Origin: JBNJEL01 sp051745835
GTDB lineage: Bacteria > Bacillota > Halanaerobiia > Halobacteroidales > Acetohalobiaceae
Length of the DNA: 11,610 bases
Assembly: GCA_051745835.1 (NCBI GenBank)
Contig: JBNJEL010000059.1
Span: 1-11,610 of the forward strand
Reading direction: 5' to 3'
The position numbers and the translations under genes were made by a program. Each line of letters begins with the position of its first letter. Positions within the stretch are counted from its first letter, which is position 1. Of this stretch, positions 1-7,530 are shown piece by piece. The notes under the pieces were generated by a model. That model did no database searches. It saw nothing but the letters and a program-made list of their open reading frames with translations, and was not told the DNA's origin.

Positions 1-564
1 CAAGATGCAATTGAGCAGGAGATTGAGGCAAGTCAGATAATTAATCAAGGTTTAATCAAAGGGATGAATGAAGTAGGAAGACTTTATGAGAATGAGGAGT
101 ATTTCTTACCGGAAGTATTGATCTGTTCAGATGTAATGAATGCTGGTTTAGAAATTGTAGAGCCTCATTTGCAGACAGATATTGTAGCAGAACCGATTAA
201 AGTTGTTATGGGAGTTGTAGCAGGAGATACTCATGATATTGGTAAGAATTTAGTTAAGATTATGATGGAAGCAGCAGGAATTAAGGTTTATGATTTAGGA
301 CGAGATGTTCCACTAGATGAATTTATTACTAAAGCAGAAGAAGTAGAAGCAGATTTTATAGCTATGTCCACTTTGATGACGACAACAATGGAAGGAATGA
401 AGATTGTCATTGAACAGTTAAAAGAAGAAGGGATTAGAGATAAGTATACAGTCTTGATAGGAGGGGGACCTATTTCTCAATCATTTGCTGACAGTATAGA
501 AGCAGATCTATATACCGCAGATGCTCATCAAGCGGTAAGGAGTATTAAAGAGATAGCGGGATAA
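1..564 (+). CDS. Corrinoid (B12-binding) methyl-carrier protein, 5' end missing
   Basis: The reading frame is already open at base 1, so the start lies upstream. 187 residues are visible, and since the family is usually about 205-215 residues, only some 20-25 are probably missing. The first ~60 visible residues form the helical cap domain (B12-binding-2 type; GMNEVGRLYENEEYFLPE at visible residues 21-38). A Rossmann-like B12-binding domain follows, with the signature DTHDIG at visible residues 76-81. His78 is the expected lower ligand to cobalt. The S-x-L turn (STL, 123-125) and GGGP (154-157) complete the cobamide tail pocket. These cytoplasmic proteins shuttle methyl groups between a substrate-specific methyltransferase and a second methyltransferase, and the UroD-family genes and activator that follow fit this role. 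The substrate cannot be told from the carrier. The downstream gene begins 30 bases later, so co-transcription is likely. Confidence 0.93.
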   Translation, partial: QDAIEQEIEASQIINQGLIKGMNEVGRLYENEEYFLPEVLICSDVMNAGLEIVEPHLQTDIVAEPIKVVMGVVAGDTHDIGKNLVKIMMEAAGIKVYDLGRDVPLDEFITKAEEVEADFIAMSTLMTTTMEGMKIVIEQLKEEGIRDKYTVLIGGGPISQSFADSIEADLYTADAHQAVRSIKEIAG

Positions 565-594
565 ATAGATTAATTGATTTAAAGGAGGATAAAG

Positions 595-1644
595 ATGGAA
601 TTACGCCAAGATTTAATGACGCCTAAAGAGCGAGTTACAGCTTTTTTAGCGGGCGAAGAGATAGATAGAATTCCTTGTATGCCAATTGTAACTAGCAATA
701 CAGCACATCTGATTGATAAGACTTTAAAAGAGTTTCAAAGGGATGGTAAAGTAATGGCTAAGTCTCATATTGCTGCTTTTGAGAAGTTTGGTTATGATCT
801 AATTTATTTATTTACTAATTGTTCTTATACAGCAGAAGCAATGGGAGCCAAGTTAGTATATTATGAAGATGAACCTGCCAGTTGTGAGCAGCCTGTAGTT
901 AAATCAGAGGAAGACTTAACTAATATTCAGATTGGAGAGAAGGATGCTGGAAAGTTCCCTGTCTTTTATGAAGCTTTAGATTATTTAAAGGAAGAGCTAG
1001 GAGATCAGGTCTATACTGGGGTCTGCTTTTCCGGAGCTTTAACTACAGCGGCTACACTGCGCGGAACAGAAAATTTTGTTAAGGATACTTATAAGAATTC
1101 TGAATTATGTCATCAATTATTAAAGTTAGCTACTCAAACCTGTAAAAATTTTATGGTAGAGGTGATTAAACGAGGAGGCTTACCAATAATTTTAGAACCT
1201 TTAGCTTCTGGCAGAATCTTTGGCCCGCGATTATTTAAAGAGTTTGCACTACCATATATAAAAGAGTTAGTTGATTTTGCTCACCAATTAGATTCGCTAA
1301 TAGTCCTTCATATCTGTGGTGTTACTCATAAACTGATTGATCAGATGGCTAAATCGGGAGTAGATATTATTAGTATTGACGACTGTGATCTTGAATTAGC
1401 ACGTCAAAAAGTAGATGGTAGAGCAGTAATTTTGGGAAAAGTTAGCCCAGCAGAAGATCTGTTATTTGGTACACCAGAGGAGATTTATCAAGCTTGTAAA
1501 GAGGATATTGAAGCAATGCAAGGATATGAGCCAGGTTATATTTTAAGTACCGGTTGTGAAACCTCTCCTAAGATACCGTTTGAAAATATTCAGGCTGTAG
1601 TTGATGCAGCAAGAATGTATGGTACTTATGATTATAATCAGTAA
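595..1644 (+). CDS. UroD/MtaA-family corrinoid methyltransferase (paralogue 1)
   Basis: This 349-residue protein has the uroporphyrinogen-decarboxylase fold. The family start is seen at residues 8-27 (MTPKERVTAFLAGEEIDRIP). It carries the H-x-C-xn-C zinc motif of MtaA/MtbA/CmuA-type methyltransferases, namely His239, Cys241 and Cys321 (HICG and STGCE). Zinc activates a thiol or similar methyl acceptor in that family, and true UroD enzymes lack this motif. It is therefore a methyl-cobamide methyltransferase rather than a heme-pathway enzyme. Whether it loads the neighbouring corrinoid protein (as MtvB-type O-demethylases do) or unloads it (as MtaA does) cannot be decided from sequence alone. 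The ATG is preceded by GGAGG at 584-588 with ideal spacing. The gene ends in four consecutive in-frame stops (TAA TAA TAG TGA, 1642-1653). It lies 30 bases after the corrinoid gene and 32 before the next paralogue. Confidence 0.88.
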   Translation: MELRQDLMTPKERVTAFLAGEEIDRIPCMPIVTSNTAHLIDKTLKEFQRDGKVMAKSHIAAFEKFGYDLIYLFTNCSYTAEAMGAKLVYYEDEPASCEQPVVKSEEDLTNIQIGEKDAGKFPVFYEALDYLKEELGDQVYTGVCFSGALTTAATLRGTENFVKDTYKNSELCHQLLKLATQTCKNFMVEVIKRGGLPIILEPLASGRIFGPRLFKEFALPYIKELVDFAHQLDSLIVLHICGVTHKLIDQMAKSGVDIISIDDCDLELARQKVDGRAVILGKVSPAEDLLFGTPEEIYQACKEDIEAMQGYEPGYILSTGCETSPKIPFENIQAVVDAARMYGTYDYNQ

Positions 1645-1676
1645 TAATAGTGAATTGAAAGCAGGGGTGTTAATTT

Positions 1677-2681
1677 ATGAATCCTAAAGAGAGATTGATC
1701 AATACACTAAACGGAACCGAAGTTGACCGTCCTCCAGTTATCTGTCCCGGTGGTATGATGAATGCTGCGGTGACAGGAGTAGTTGCTAAATTAGAAGCCA
1801 ATCATAACTTAGATCAGGAGGCTATGGTTAAAGCAGCTAAGCTTGTCTATCAGTTGACCGGTTTTGAGAATTATGGTGTACCTTTCTGTATGACGGTAGA
1901 GTGTGAACCGTTGGGGATTGAGTTGGACTTAGGTGATCAGACTGTAGAGCCAAGAGTAGTAGAGTATAATAGTAATCAAATTAGAGAGATAATGGATAAC
2001 TATGAGATTGACCCGACTCAAGATGGTAGAATGCCTACGGTATTAGGAGCAATATCAGAGCTTAAGAATGATCAGCTACCTGTAATTGGTAATCTAACAG
2101 GACATATCAGTACAATGACTTCGATTATTGATCCGTTAGTTATCTTTAGATTATTACGTAAAGAGCCTGACTTAATTGCTGATTTTGCCGCTTATGTAAC
2201 CGATTATCTCATTGATTATGCTCAAACGATGGTAGAGGCGGGAGCTGATCTAATAACTATTTCTGATCCAACTGCTACAGGAGAGATCTTAGGTAGCAAG
2301 AACTTTGCTCAATTTGCTTTGCCTTACTATCAACAGTTAATTAAGTCGCTACACCACAAGGATATACCAGTAATCATACATATTTGTGGTGATGTAAAGA
2401 TGATAGTTGATGAGCTAAACTTAATTGGAGCAGATGCAATTAGCTTTGATTCTAAAGTCAATATGAGGGCTGTTAGTGATCAGTTAGAGACTAAAGTGAT
2501 GGGAAATATTAGTACACAGTTGCTTCAAAGCGGTAAAGAAGATAAAATAGTAAGTATAACTAGGAATGCAATAGAGTCTGGAGTGGATATAATCGCACCT
2601 GCGTGTGGTTTAAGTATGGCTACTTCGTTAGATAATCTGCAAGTGATGACCGATTTTGTTAAAGGAGGTAACTGTAATTAA
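1677..2681 (+). CDS. UroD/MtaA-family corrinoid methyltransferase (paralogue 2)
   Basis: This is a second full-length UroD-fold methyltransferase of 334 residues, clearly diverged from the preceding one. The N-terminal family motif is NPKERLINTLNG...DRPPV (2-21). The zinc motif is complete: His235, Cys237 (HICG) and Cys310 (PACG). Residues 74-81 (VECEPLGI) and 198-202 (PTATG) are further typical MtaA/CmuA segments. The start ATG is supported by AGGGGTG at 1663-1669. The stop is separated by a single base from the ATG of the activator gene, so translation of the two is probably coupled. The middle of this protein resembles paralogue 3 (4454-5323) more than paralogue 1, for example in the shared VPFC-x-T-VE-x-E-x-LG-x-E-x-x-LGDQ pattern. 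Its specific acceptor or donor is unknown. Confidence 0.87.
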   Translation: MNPKERLINTLNGTEVDRPPVICPGGMMNAAVTGVVAKLEANHNLDQEAMVKAAKLVYQLTGFENYGVPFCMTVECEPLGIELDLGDQTVEPRVVEYNSNQIREIMDNYEIDPTQDGRMPTVLGAISELKNDQLPVIGNLTGHISTMTSIIDPLVIFRLLRKEPDLIADFAAYVTDYLIDYAQTMVEAGADLITISDPTATGEILGSKNFAQFALPYYQQLIKSLHHKDIPVIIHICGDVKMIVDELNLIGADAISFDSKVNMRAVSDQLETKVMGNISTQLLQSGKEDKIVSITRNAIESGVDIIAPACGLSMATSLDNLQVMTDFVKGGNCN

Positions 2682-2685
2682 AATG
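2664..2685 (+). promoter_or_regulatory. Ribosome binding site deciding the activator start
   Basis: GGAGG at 2664-2668 lies inside the end of the preceding gene. The first ATG in the activator frame is at 2683, which leaves a long 14-base spacer, and a TTG at 2656 lies upstream of the site and so cannot use it. The ATG start gives a protein that begins MVEVTFK, directly at the first strand of the ferredoxin domain, so I prefer it. The in-frame ATT at 2677 has ideal 8-base spacing but would be an unusual start codon. Confidence 0.6.
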
Positions 2686-4413
2686 GTAGAGGTTACTTTT
2701 AAGAATCAAGATATGAGTGTAGATGTAGAGGTAGGTACGAAGTTAATTACTGCGATTCGCAAGGCAGGGTTAGAGTTAGAGACACCTTGTAACGGACGGG
2801 GCAAGTGCGGTAAGTGCAAGGTAGAGGTTGAAGGAGATTTAGCTCCTCCGTCTCGGGAAGAGATGAGATTCATTGCTGGGGAAGAGAAGATAAGATTAGC
2901 TTGTTTAGCTCGTATTAAAGGTGATGTAGAGATTAGCTTAACAGAAACACAACAAGAGTTACAATCTATTCAGGATGATTATTATACTTCTACAGAAGTT
3001 GATAGTAGAGTGCAGACGATTAGTTTAACACCGGCTAATAAAGATAGTTCAAATCCATTAGCTGAAATGACTAATTATAATCCACAAAATTTAGCTACTT
3101 ATCAACAGTTAGGAAGTTTAGAGAGTAAGCGCTTGACCGCAGAAGAGTTGACAGGGGTTGTCTATGACCAGCAATTATTAGATGTTAGGACAGAAATAGA
3201 TGACATCTTAGGAGTAGCGATTGATATTGGGACTACAGGTTTGACATTGATTTTAGTTAATCTACAGACAGGTACGGTAATTAATCAGATCTCAGGTTTG
3301 AATAGCCAGGTTGAATTAGGCGGTGATGTACTGTCGCGGATTACTTATTGTATGGAAGAGGAAGAAGGTTTAGCACTTTTACAACAGAAGATAATCAAGC
3401 AGATTAATGAACTGATTAGTCAGCTGGTTGGTAATGATTTTGCTAATCATGATCTTTATTATCTAACCTGTGCCGGAAATACAACTATGCTTCACCTCTT
3501 AGCAGGTGTTAATCCAGCTTCAATTGCTCGTACTCCTTATCGATCAATCTTTTTAGATAGCTTGGATTTACAGGCGCCAGAGTTAGGAATTAAGATTAAT
3601 CCCCAAGGAAGAATTACTCTCTTACCATCAGCTTCAAGTTATATTGGTGCTGATATAGTAGCAGGTTTGACAGCGATTGACTTTAGTACAGAAGAAGCAA
3701 CTCTCTTTATTGATATTGGTACTAATGGTGAGATTGTAGTTAAAGTTGGTGAAGAGATAGCAGCTACTTCTACAGCAGCAGGACCAGCGTTAGAAGGGGT
3801 TAATATCTCTTGTGGCTCGCGTGCACAACCGGGAGCAGTTGAGACCTGTAATTTAGATGATGAGCTTAATCTTTCTTACTCGACAATTGGGGGAGAGCAA
3901 GCTAAAAGCATCTGCGGTAGTGGATTAATTGATTTAGTAGCGAATTTAGTTCAGCAGAATATTATCTCAAAGACAGGCAGATTTAATCAAGAGCTATCTT
4001 CTCAGTTAGATGGTAGATTAGAGGATAAGACCTTTTACTTAACTGAGGATGTCTATTTGACTCAGCAGGATATTAGACAGCTGCAATTAGCTAAGGGTGC
4101 AATCGCTACCGGGATTAATATGTTATTAGAAGAATTAGCTACCTCGATTAGTGAGATTGATAAGATAGTAATTGCTGGTGGGTTTGGTTATCACCTTAAC
4201 ATTAATAGTCTACAGATTATTGGTTTAATTCCAGCTAAATTTGAAGGTGAAGTAAGCTTTGTAGGTAATACTTCAGCTCGCGGAGCTCAAGAGGCATTGA
4301 TTAATCAGCAACGTCTAGATGAGATGGAAAAGCTACAGCAAGAGATTAAAGTAGTGGAGTTATCGACTAAGCCAGAGTTCCAAGATCGATTTATTCAGCA
4401 ACTTAATTTTTAA
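2683..4413 (+). CDS. RACo-type corrinoid activation protein (2Fe-2S plus ASKHA/DUF4445)
   Basis: The protein is 576 residues from ATG 2683. Residues 1-85 form a plant-type 2Fe-2S ferredoxin domain with ligands Cys36, Cys42, Cys45 and Cys74 (C-x5-C-x2-C-x28-C). A linker to about residue 175 precedes an ASKHA ATPase domain. Its signatures are DIGTTG (181-186), CAGNTTMLHLLAG (263-275), a second phosphate loop DIGTNGE (344-350), the segment TAAGPALEGVNISCG (364-378), CGSG (411-414) and the late adenosine motif AGGFG (498-502). Proteins of this architecture couple ATP hydrolysis to reduction of inactive cob(II)alamin in corrinoid proteins to the active cob(I) state, with electrons entering through the 2Fe-2S centre. 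Here the partner is most likely the carrier at 1-564. The length is slightly below the usual 600-650 residues, but all key motifs are present. Confidence 0.93.
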   Translation: MVEVTFKNQDMSVDVEVGTKLITAIRKAGLELETPCNGRGKCGKCKVEVEGDLAPPSREEMRFIAGEEKIRLACLARIKGDVEISLTETQQELQSIQDDYYTSTEVDSRVQTISLTPANKDSSNPLAEMTNYNPQNLATYQQLGSLESKRLTAEELTGVVYDQQLLDVRTEIDDILGVAIDIGTTGLTLILVNLQTGTVINQISGLNSQVELGGDVLSRITYCMEEEEGLALLQQKIIKQINELISQLVGNDFANHDLYYLTCAGNTTMLHLLAGVNPASIARTPYRSIFLDSLDLQAPELGIKINPQGRITLLPSASSYIGADIVAGLTAIDFSTEEATLFIDIGTNGEIVVKVGEEIAATSTAAGPALEGVNISCGSRAQPGAVETCNLDDELNLSYSTIGGEQAKSICGSGLIDLVANLVQQNIISKTGRFNQELSSQLDGRLEDKTFYLTEDVYLTQQDIRQLQLAKGAIATGINMLLEELATSISEIDKIVIAGGFGYHLNINSLQIIGLIPAKFEGEVSFVGNTSARGAQEALINQQRLDEMEKLQQEIKVVELSTKPEFQDRFIQQLNF

Positions 4414-4453
4414 TTGAATACTTAAAATCTTATATTGAATTGAGGTGATAATC

Positions 4454-5323
4454 ATGAGTAGTAAAGGGTTTAACTGCCAAGGCAGAGAAGCGGTAGAGAT
4501 TCCAGAGGAAGTAGTGGAAAAGAGGGGTCTTACTTTTCCTCAAGTACATACTAACTGTAGAGATATTGTTACTTTAGCCCGAGGATTAAAAGAGTATCAT
4601 CAAGATTCTATCTGTAAAGTGCCTTTTTGCACCACAGTAGAAGCAGAAGCATTAGGAGCAGAGATTAACTTAGGTGATCAGCAGGTGGGACCGAGAGTGG
4701 GTAATTATTGCTGTGATCAATTAGCAGATTTAACTGCGCTAGGAGAGTTGGACTTAGATCAAGGTAGGATTAAGGAAGTCTTGGCAGCCGTTGAAGAATT
4801 AAGTCAGTTGGGCGAAAGAGTAGCATTAAAAGTGGAAGGACCATGGACAATTATTTCTTCCTTAATTGATGCTACTGAATTATATAAAGCTGCTATCTTT
4901 GATAAAGAGTTAATTAATCAGATTATAGAGCAGGTGGTAGCTGAAATTGAACGGTATATCTTAGCTGGTTTAGAGCGAGGAGCAGATATTATTTCGTATG
5001 CTGATCCAGTAGGAACGAAAGAGATTGTCGGACCTAAGATCTATCGTGAGCTTAGCGGACGGGCTACTTATCAGCTCTTATCTAACATCGAACCAGAGTT
5101 AGGAGCTGCTGTAGTTCACCTCTGTGGTAAGACTTCGACTGCCTTTGAAGAGCTAGATTTTAGTAAATCCCAAGCGCTCAATTTTGCTGATTTAACTTAT
5201 GGTGCAGCTATTTGTGAGATATTAGCTAATTATCAACAGATTAATTTTATTGGACACCGCTGTATTAAGCAGACTCCTTATCAGTTACAGAATAATTTAG
5301 TTTGGCAGCTGGAATTACTTTAA
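4454..5323 (+). CDS. Shortened UroD-family protein (paralogue 3)
   Basis: The product has 289 residues from ATG 4454, chosen because GAGG at 4442-4445 sits 8 bases upstream; an in-frame GTG at 4445 overlaps that site. Compared with paralogue 2 it lacks about the first 45 residues, including the N-P-K-E-R...D-R-P-P family start. It then matches from KVPFCTTVEAEALGAEINLG (55-74) through SYADPVGTKEIVG (181-193) to VHLCG (221-225). His222 and Cys224 of the zinc motif are present. The next candidate ligand is Cys270 in GHRC, 45 residues later instead of 72-79, and the usual C-terminal strand with the A-C-G motif appears to be missing. It may be a separate methyltransferase subfamily or an accessory subunit. 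A 40-base gap after the activator without a terminator suggests it belongs to the same operon. Confidence 0.78.
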   Translation: MSSKGFNCQGREAVEIPEEVVEKRGLTFPQVHTNCRDIVTLARGLKEYHQDSICKVPFCTTVEAEALGAEINLGDQQVGPRVGNYCCDQLADLTALGELDLDQGRIKEVLAAVEELSQLGERVALKVEGPWTIISSLIDATELYKAAIFDKELINQIIEQVVAEIERYILAGLERGADIISYADPVGTKEIVGPKIYRELSGRATYQLLSNIEPELGAAVVHLCGKTSTAFEELDFSKSQALNFADLTYGAAICEILANYQQINFIGHRCIKQTPYQLQNNLVWQLELL

Positions 5324-5337
5324 CTCCTTGGATTTTA

Positions 5338-5346
5338 TGGTATAAT
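5338..5346 (+). promoter_or_regulatory. Extended -10 promoter for nadE
   Basis: The sequence TGG followed by a consensus TATAAT at 5341-5346 forms an extended -10 element. No good -35 box is found at 16-18 bases upstream. Transcription would start near 5353, immediately before the AAGGAGG ribosome binding site at 5355-5361, giving a leader of only about 16 bases. This suggests nadE can be expressed separately from the methyltransferase genes, although read-through from them is also possible because no terminator is visible. Confidence 0.5.
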
Positions 5347-5368
5347 AAGCAGCGAAGGAGGTAATTGG

Positions 5369-6097
5369 ATGCGAGATTATGATAAGTTAAGTCAACAGTT
5401 AATTAAATGGATTAGAGATAAGATTACGACAGCGGGTTGTCAAGGAGCAGTAGTAGGTCTTAGCGGTGGAATTGATTCAGCAGTAACTTCTGTACTCTGT
5501 AAGCAAGCTTTTCCAGACCATACTTTGGGATTGATCATGCCCTGTTATAGTCAGACAGAAGATAGAGAGGATGCTCAATTAGTAGCTGATCAGTTTGGAA
5601 TTGAGACGAGAGTAATTAATTTAGAGGAGCCATTCGATAATCTATTGCAGGTACTGGATAATAAGGAAGGTAGTCGCCAGAAAAATATGGCGGTAGCTAA
5701 TGTTAAACCTCGTTTAAGAATGACTAGTCTTTACTACTATGCAGCTAAACATAATTACTTAGTTGTCGGTACTGATAATCGAAGTGAATTGAAGGTTGGC
5801 TACTTTACCAAGCATGGCGATGGTGGGGTAGACATTGCACCGTTGGGTAATTTAGTTAAGACTGAGGTGCGCAAGTTAGCAGAATATTTGGAGATTCCAA
5901 AACAGATAATCAATAAACCTCCGACAGCTGGTTTATGGGAAGACCAGACTGATGAATCTGAAATGGGTATAACTTATGAAGAGTTAGATCACTATATTCT
6001 AACTGGCGAAGCTAAGCCGGAAGTAAAAGAAAGAATTGAAGAGTTAGCAGCAAAAAATTCACATAAATTAGGAGCTCCACCTGTACCTGATTTTTAA
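5369..6097 (+). CDS. nadE: Ammonia-dependent NAD+ synthase
   Basis: The 242-residue cytoplasmic enzyme catalyses the last step of NAD biosynthesis, the ATP-dependent amidation of deamido-NAD with ammonia. The PP-loop SGGIDS at residues 32-37 adenylates the substrate. GTDNRSE (134-140), KHGDGG (148-153), PLGNLVKTEVRKLA (158-171) and KPPTAGLWEDQTDE (183-196) are family hallmarks around the NaAD and ATP sites. There is no N-terminal glutaminase domain, so this is the short, ammonia-using form. Length is at the lower end for the family (about 240-280). The start ATG has AAGGAGG at 5355-5361. It follows the methyltransferase run by 45 bases but has no obvious functional link to it and appears to have its own promoter. 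Confidence 0.96.
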   Translation: MRDYDKLSQQLIKWIRDKITTAGCQGAVVGLSGGIDSAVTSVLCKQAFPDHTLGLIMPCYSQTEDREDAQLVADQFGIETRVINLEEPFDNLLQVLDNKEGSRQKNMAVANVKPRLRMTSLYYYAAKHNYLVVGTDNRSELKVGYFTKHGDGGVDIAPLGNLVKTEVRKLAEYLEIPKQIINKPPTAGLWEDQTDESEMGITYEELDHYILTGEAKPEVKERIEELAAKNSHKLGAPPVPDF

Positions 6098-6116
6098 AGC
6101 GATCATTTGTATAAGG

Positions 6117-6159
6117 TCACTCCTTAATCGTCAATACTAAATAAGAGATTAAGGGGTGA
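6117..6159 (+). promoter_or_regulatory. Hairpin hiding the permease ribosome binding site
   Basis: Bases 6117-6129 (TCACTCCTTAATC) pair with 6147-6159 (GATTAAGGGGTGA) over 13 positions: 12 Watson-Crick pairs and one G-U, with a 17-base loop. The right arm contains the whole Shine-Dalgarno sequence AGGGGTGA of the permease gene, so translation from a transcript carrying both arms should be reduced. It is unlikely to be a terminator because no run of T follows. A weak TATAAG box at 6110-6115 could start a shorter transcript near 6122 that lacks part of the left arm. Confidence 0.65.
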
Positions 6160-6163
6160 GATG

Positions 6164-7525
6164 ATGCTTAAGGATAGAGATGAAACTAAGTGTCTAAGTG
6201 GTAGAGAGTTAGCACTAATTGGCTTAGGTGCAATTATTGGAGCAGGGTTCTTTTTAGCAAGTAGTATTGCCATTGTTAGTGCTGGTCCAGCAGTCTTACT
6301 TGGTTATTTAGCTGGTGGTTTAATTATGTGGCAGGTCTTTTCTGCATTAGCAGAGATGGCAGTAGCTCATCCGAGTGAAGGGTCATTTCATGTCTATGCT
6401 GAAGAAGCGTTAGGAGACTTCTTTGGTTACTTAAGTGGTTGGATGTATTGGGTAGCAGGAGTATTAGTGATGTCAAGTGAAGTAACAGCAGCTGCTATTT
6501 TTACTCAGTGGTGGTTTGCTAAGGTGCCACTTTGGATTTTTGTAACTATTTATTCATTATTAATTATTGGAGTTAATAGTTTAGGAGTTAAAAATTTTGG
6601 TCGAATTGAATCGCTATTTGCTATAATTAAATTATTTGCTGTGGTACTATTTATTCTGTTGGGTTTAGCAATTTTATTAGATATTTTTCATCGCCCAAGT
6701 GGAGTAGGGCTAAATAATTATTTCCAGTACGGTGGTTTCTTTCCGCAAGGCATAAGAGGTTTAATGAGTGCAATGATGATGATCTTACTTTCCTTTGCTG
6801 GAGTAGTTGTTGTAGGAATGACAGCTAGTGAAACTATCAATCCTAGTCGTGATATTCCCTACGCTATTAAGTTAATTGTTTCCACTTTAATAATTTTATA
6901 TATAGGGTCATTAGCTATTTTATTAGCTTTAGTACCGTGGAATCAGATTAGTACCGATGCTAGCCCTTTTACTCGTGTTTTTAGATTAATTGAATTCTCC
7001 TATACTGGTTCAGTTATTAACTTTATTATCTTAATCGCTGCTTTGTCAGCAATGAATGCGGCAATGTATGCGGTAGCTCGAGTATTAGCTTCTTTAGCTC
7101 AAGCTAGCGAAGCTCCTTCACTGTTAGCTATCAAGAATGAATCTGGCGTACCAATTTATTCTTTATTGGCTAGTAGTGGTGGGTTGGTGGTGGCGATTGT
7201 GATGTCTTTTCTCTTACCTGAGAAAGTATATGAGTATCTTACTAGTGCTGCGGGATTTATGCTCTTTTTTAATTGGATTATTATTCTAGCTAGTCAGTTA
7301 AAGTATCGTCCTGTTTTAGCAGATAAGTATGCTGCTAACTTTAAATTTAAGATGAGAGGTTATCCTTATTCCGGGTTATTGACTATCTTTTTAATTATAA
7401 GTATCTTAATTGGTTCTAGTTTTAACTTTGATCAATTAATTGGTTTAATTGGTGGTATTTTAATTATTATACTCTTATCTCTTTCTTACTTTTTCATTTA
7501 TAATCCACTCGTTAAAAAATATTAA
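6164..7525 (+). CDS. APC-family amino-acid permease
   Basis: This 453-residue integral membrane transporter has about twelve hydrophobic segments, at roughly 15-39, 42-64, 86-114, 122-140, 149-173, 196-220, 234-258, 283-303, 329-350, 359-378, 403-419 and 423-447. The unwound first helix carries the APC glycine motif GAIIGAGFF (22-30). Loop motifs HPSEGSFHVYAEEALG (69-84) and ETINPSRDIPYAI (223-235) are typical of the amino-acid transporter branch, so proton- or sodium-driven amino-acid uptake is expected; the substrate is not predictable. Two adjacent ATGs exist (6161 and 6164). The second is 7 bases from AGGGG (6152-6156) and is preferred. The gene lies 63-66 bases after nadE with no clear terminator, and its ribosome binding site sits in an inverted repeat. 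Confidence 0.88.
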   Translation: MLKDRDETKCLSGRELALIGLGAIIGAGFFLASSIAIVSAGPAVLLGYLAGGLIMWQVFSALAEMAVAHPSEGSFHVYAEEALGDFFGYLSGWMYWVAGVLVMSSEVTAAAIFTQWWFAKVPLWIFVTIYSLLIIGVNSLGVKNFGRIESLFAIIKLFAVVLFILLGLAILLDIFHRPSGVGLNNYFQYGGFFPQGIRGLMSAMMMILLSFAGVVVVGMTASETINPSRDIPYAIKLIVSTLIILYIGSLAILLALVPWNQISTDASPFTRVFRLIEFSYTGSVINFIILIAALSAMNAAMYAVARVLASLAQASEAPSLLAIKNESGVPIYSLLASSGGLVVAIVMSFLLPEKVYEYLTSAAGFMLFFNWIIILASQLKYRPVLADKYAANFKFKMRGYPYSGLLTIFLIISILIGSSFNFDQLIGLIGGILIIILLSLSYFFIYNPLVKKY

Positions 7526-7530
7526 GTTCC

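Noticed and set aside
595..2681. Heme-pathway uroporphyrinogen decarboxylases (hemE)
   Set aside because: Both proteins carry the H-x-C...C zinc motif of corrinoid methyltransferases and sit between a corrinoid protein and its activator.
4445..4456. GTG at 4445 as the start of UroD paralogue 3
   Set aside because: It overlaps the ribosome binding site at 4442-4445, whereas ATG 4454 has 8-base spacing.
6117..6159. Hairpin read as a nadE terminator
   Set aside because: No T-run follows the right arm, which instead leads straight into the permease start codon.
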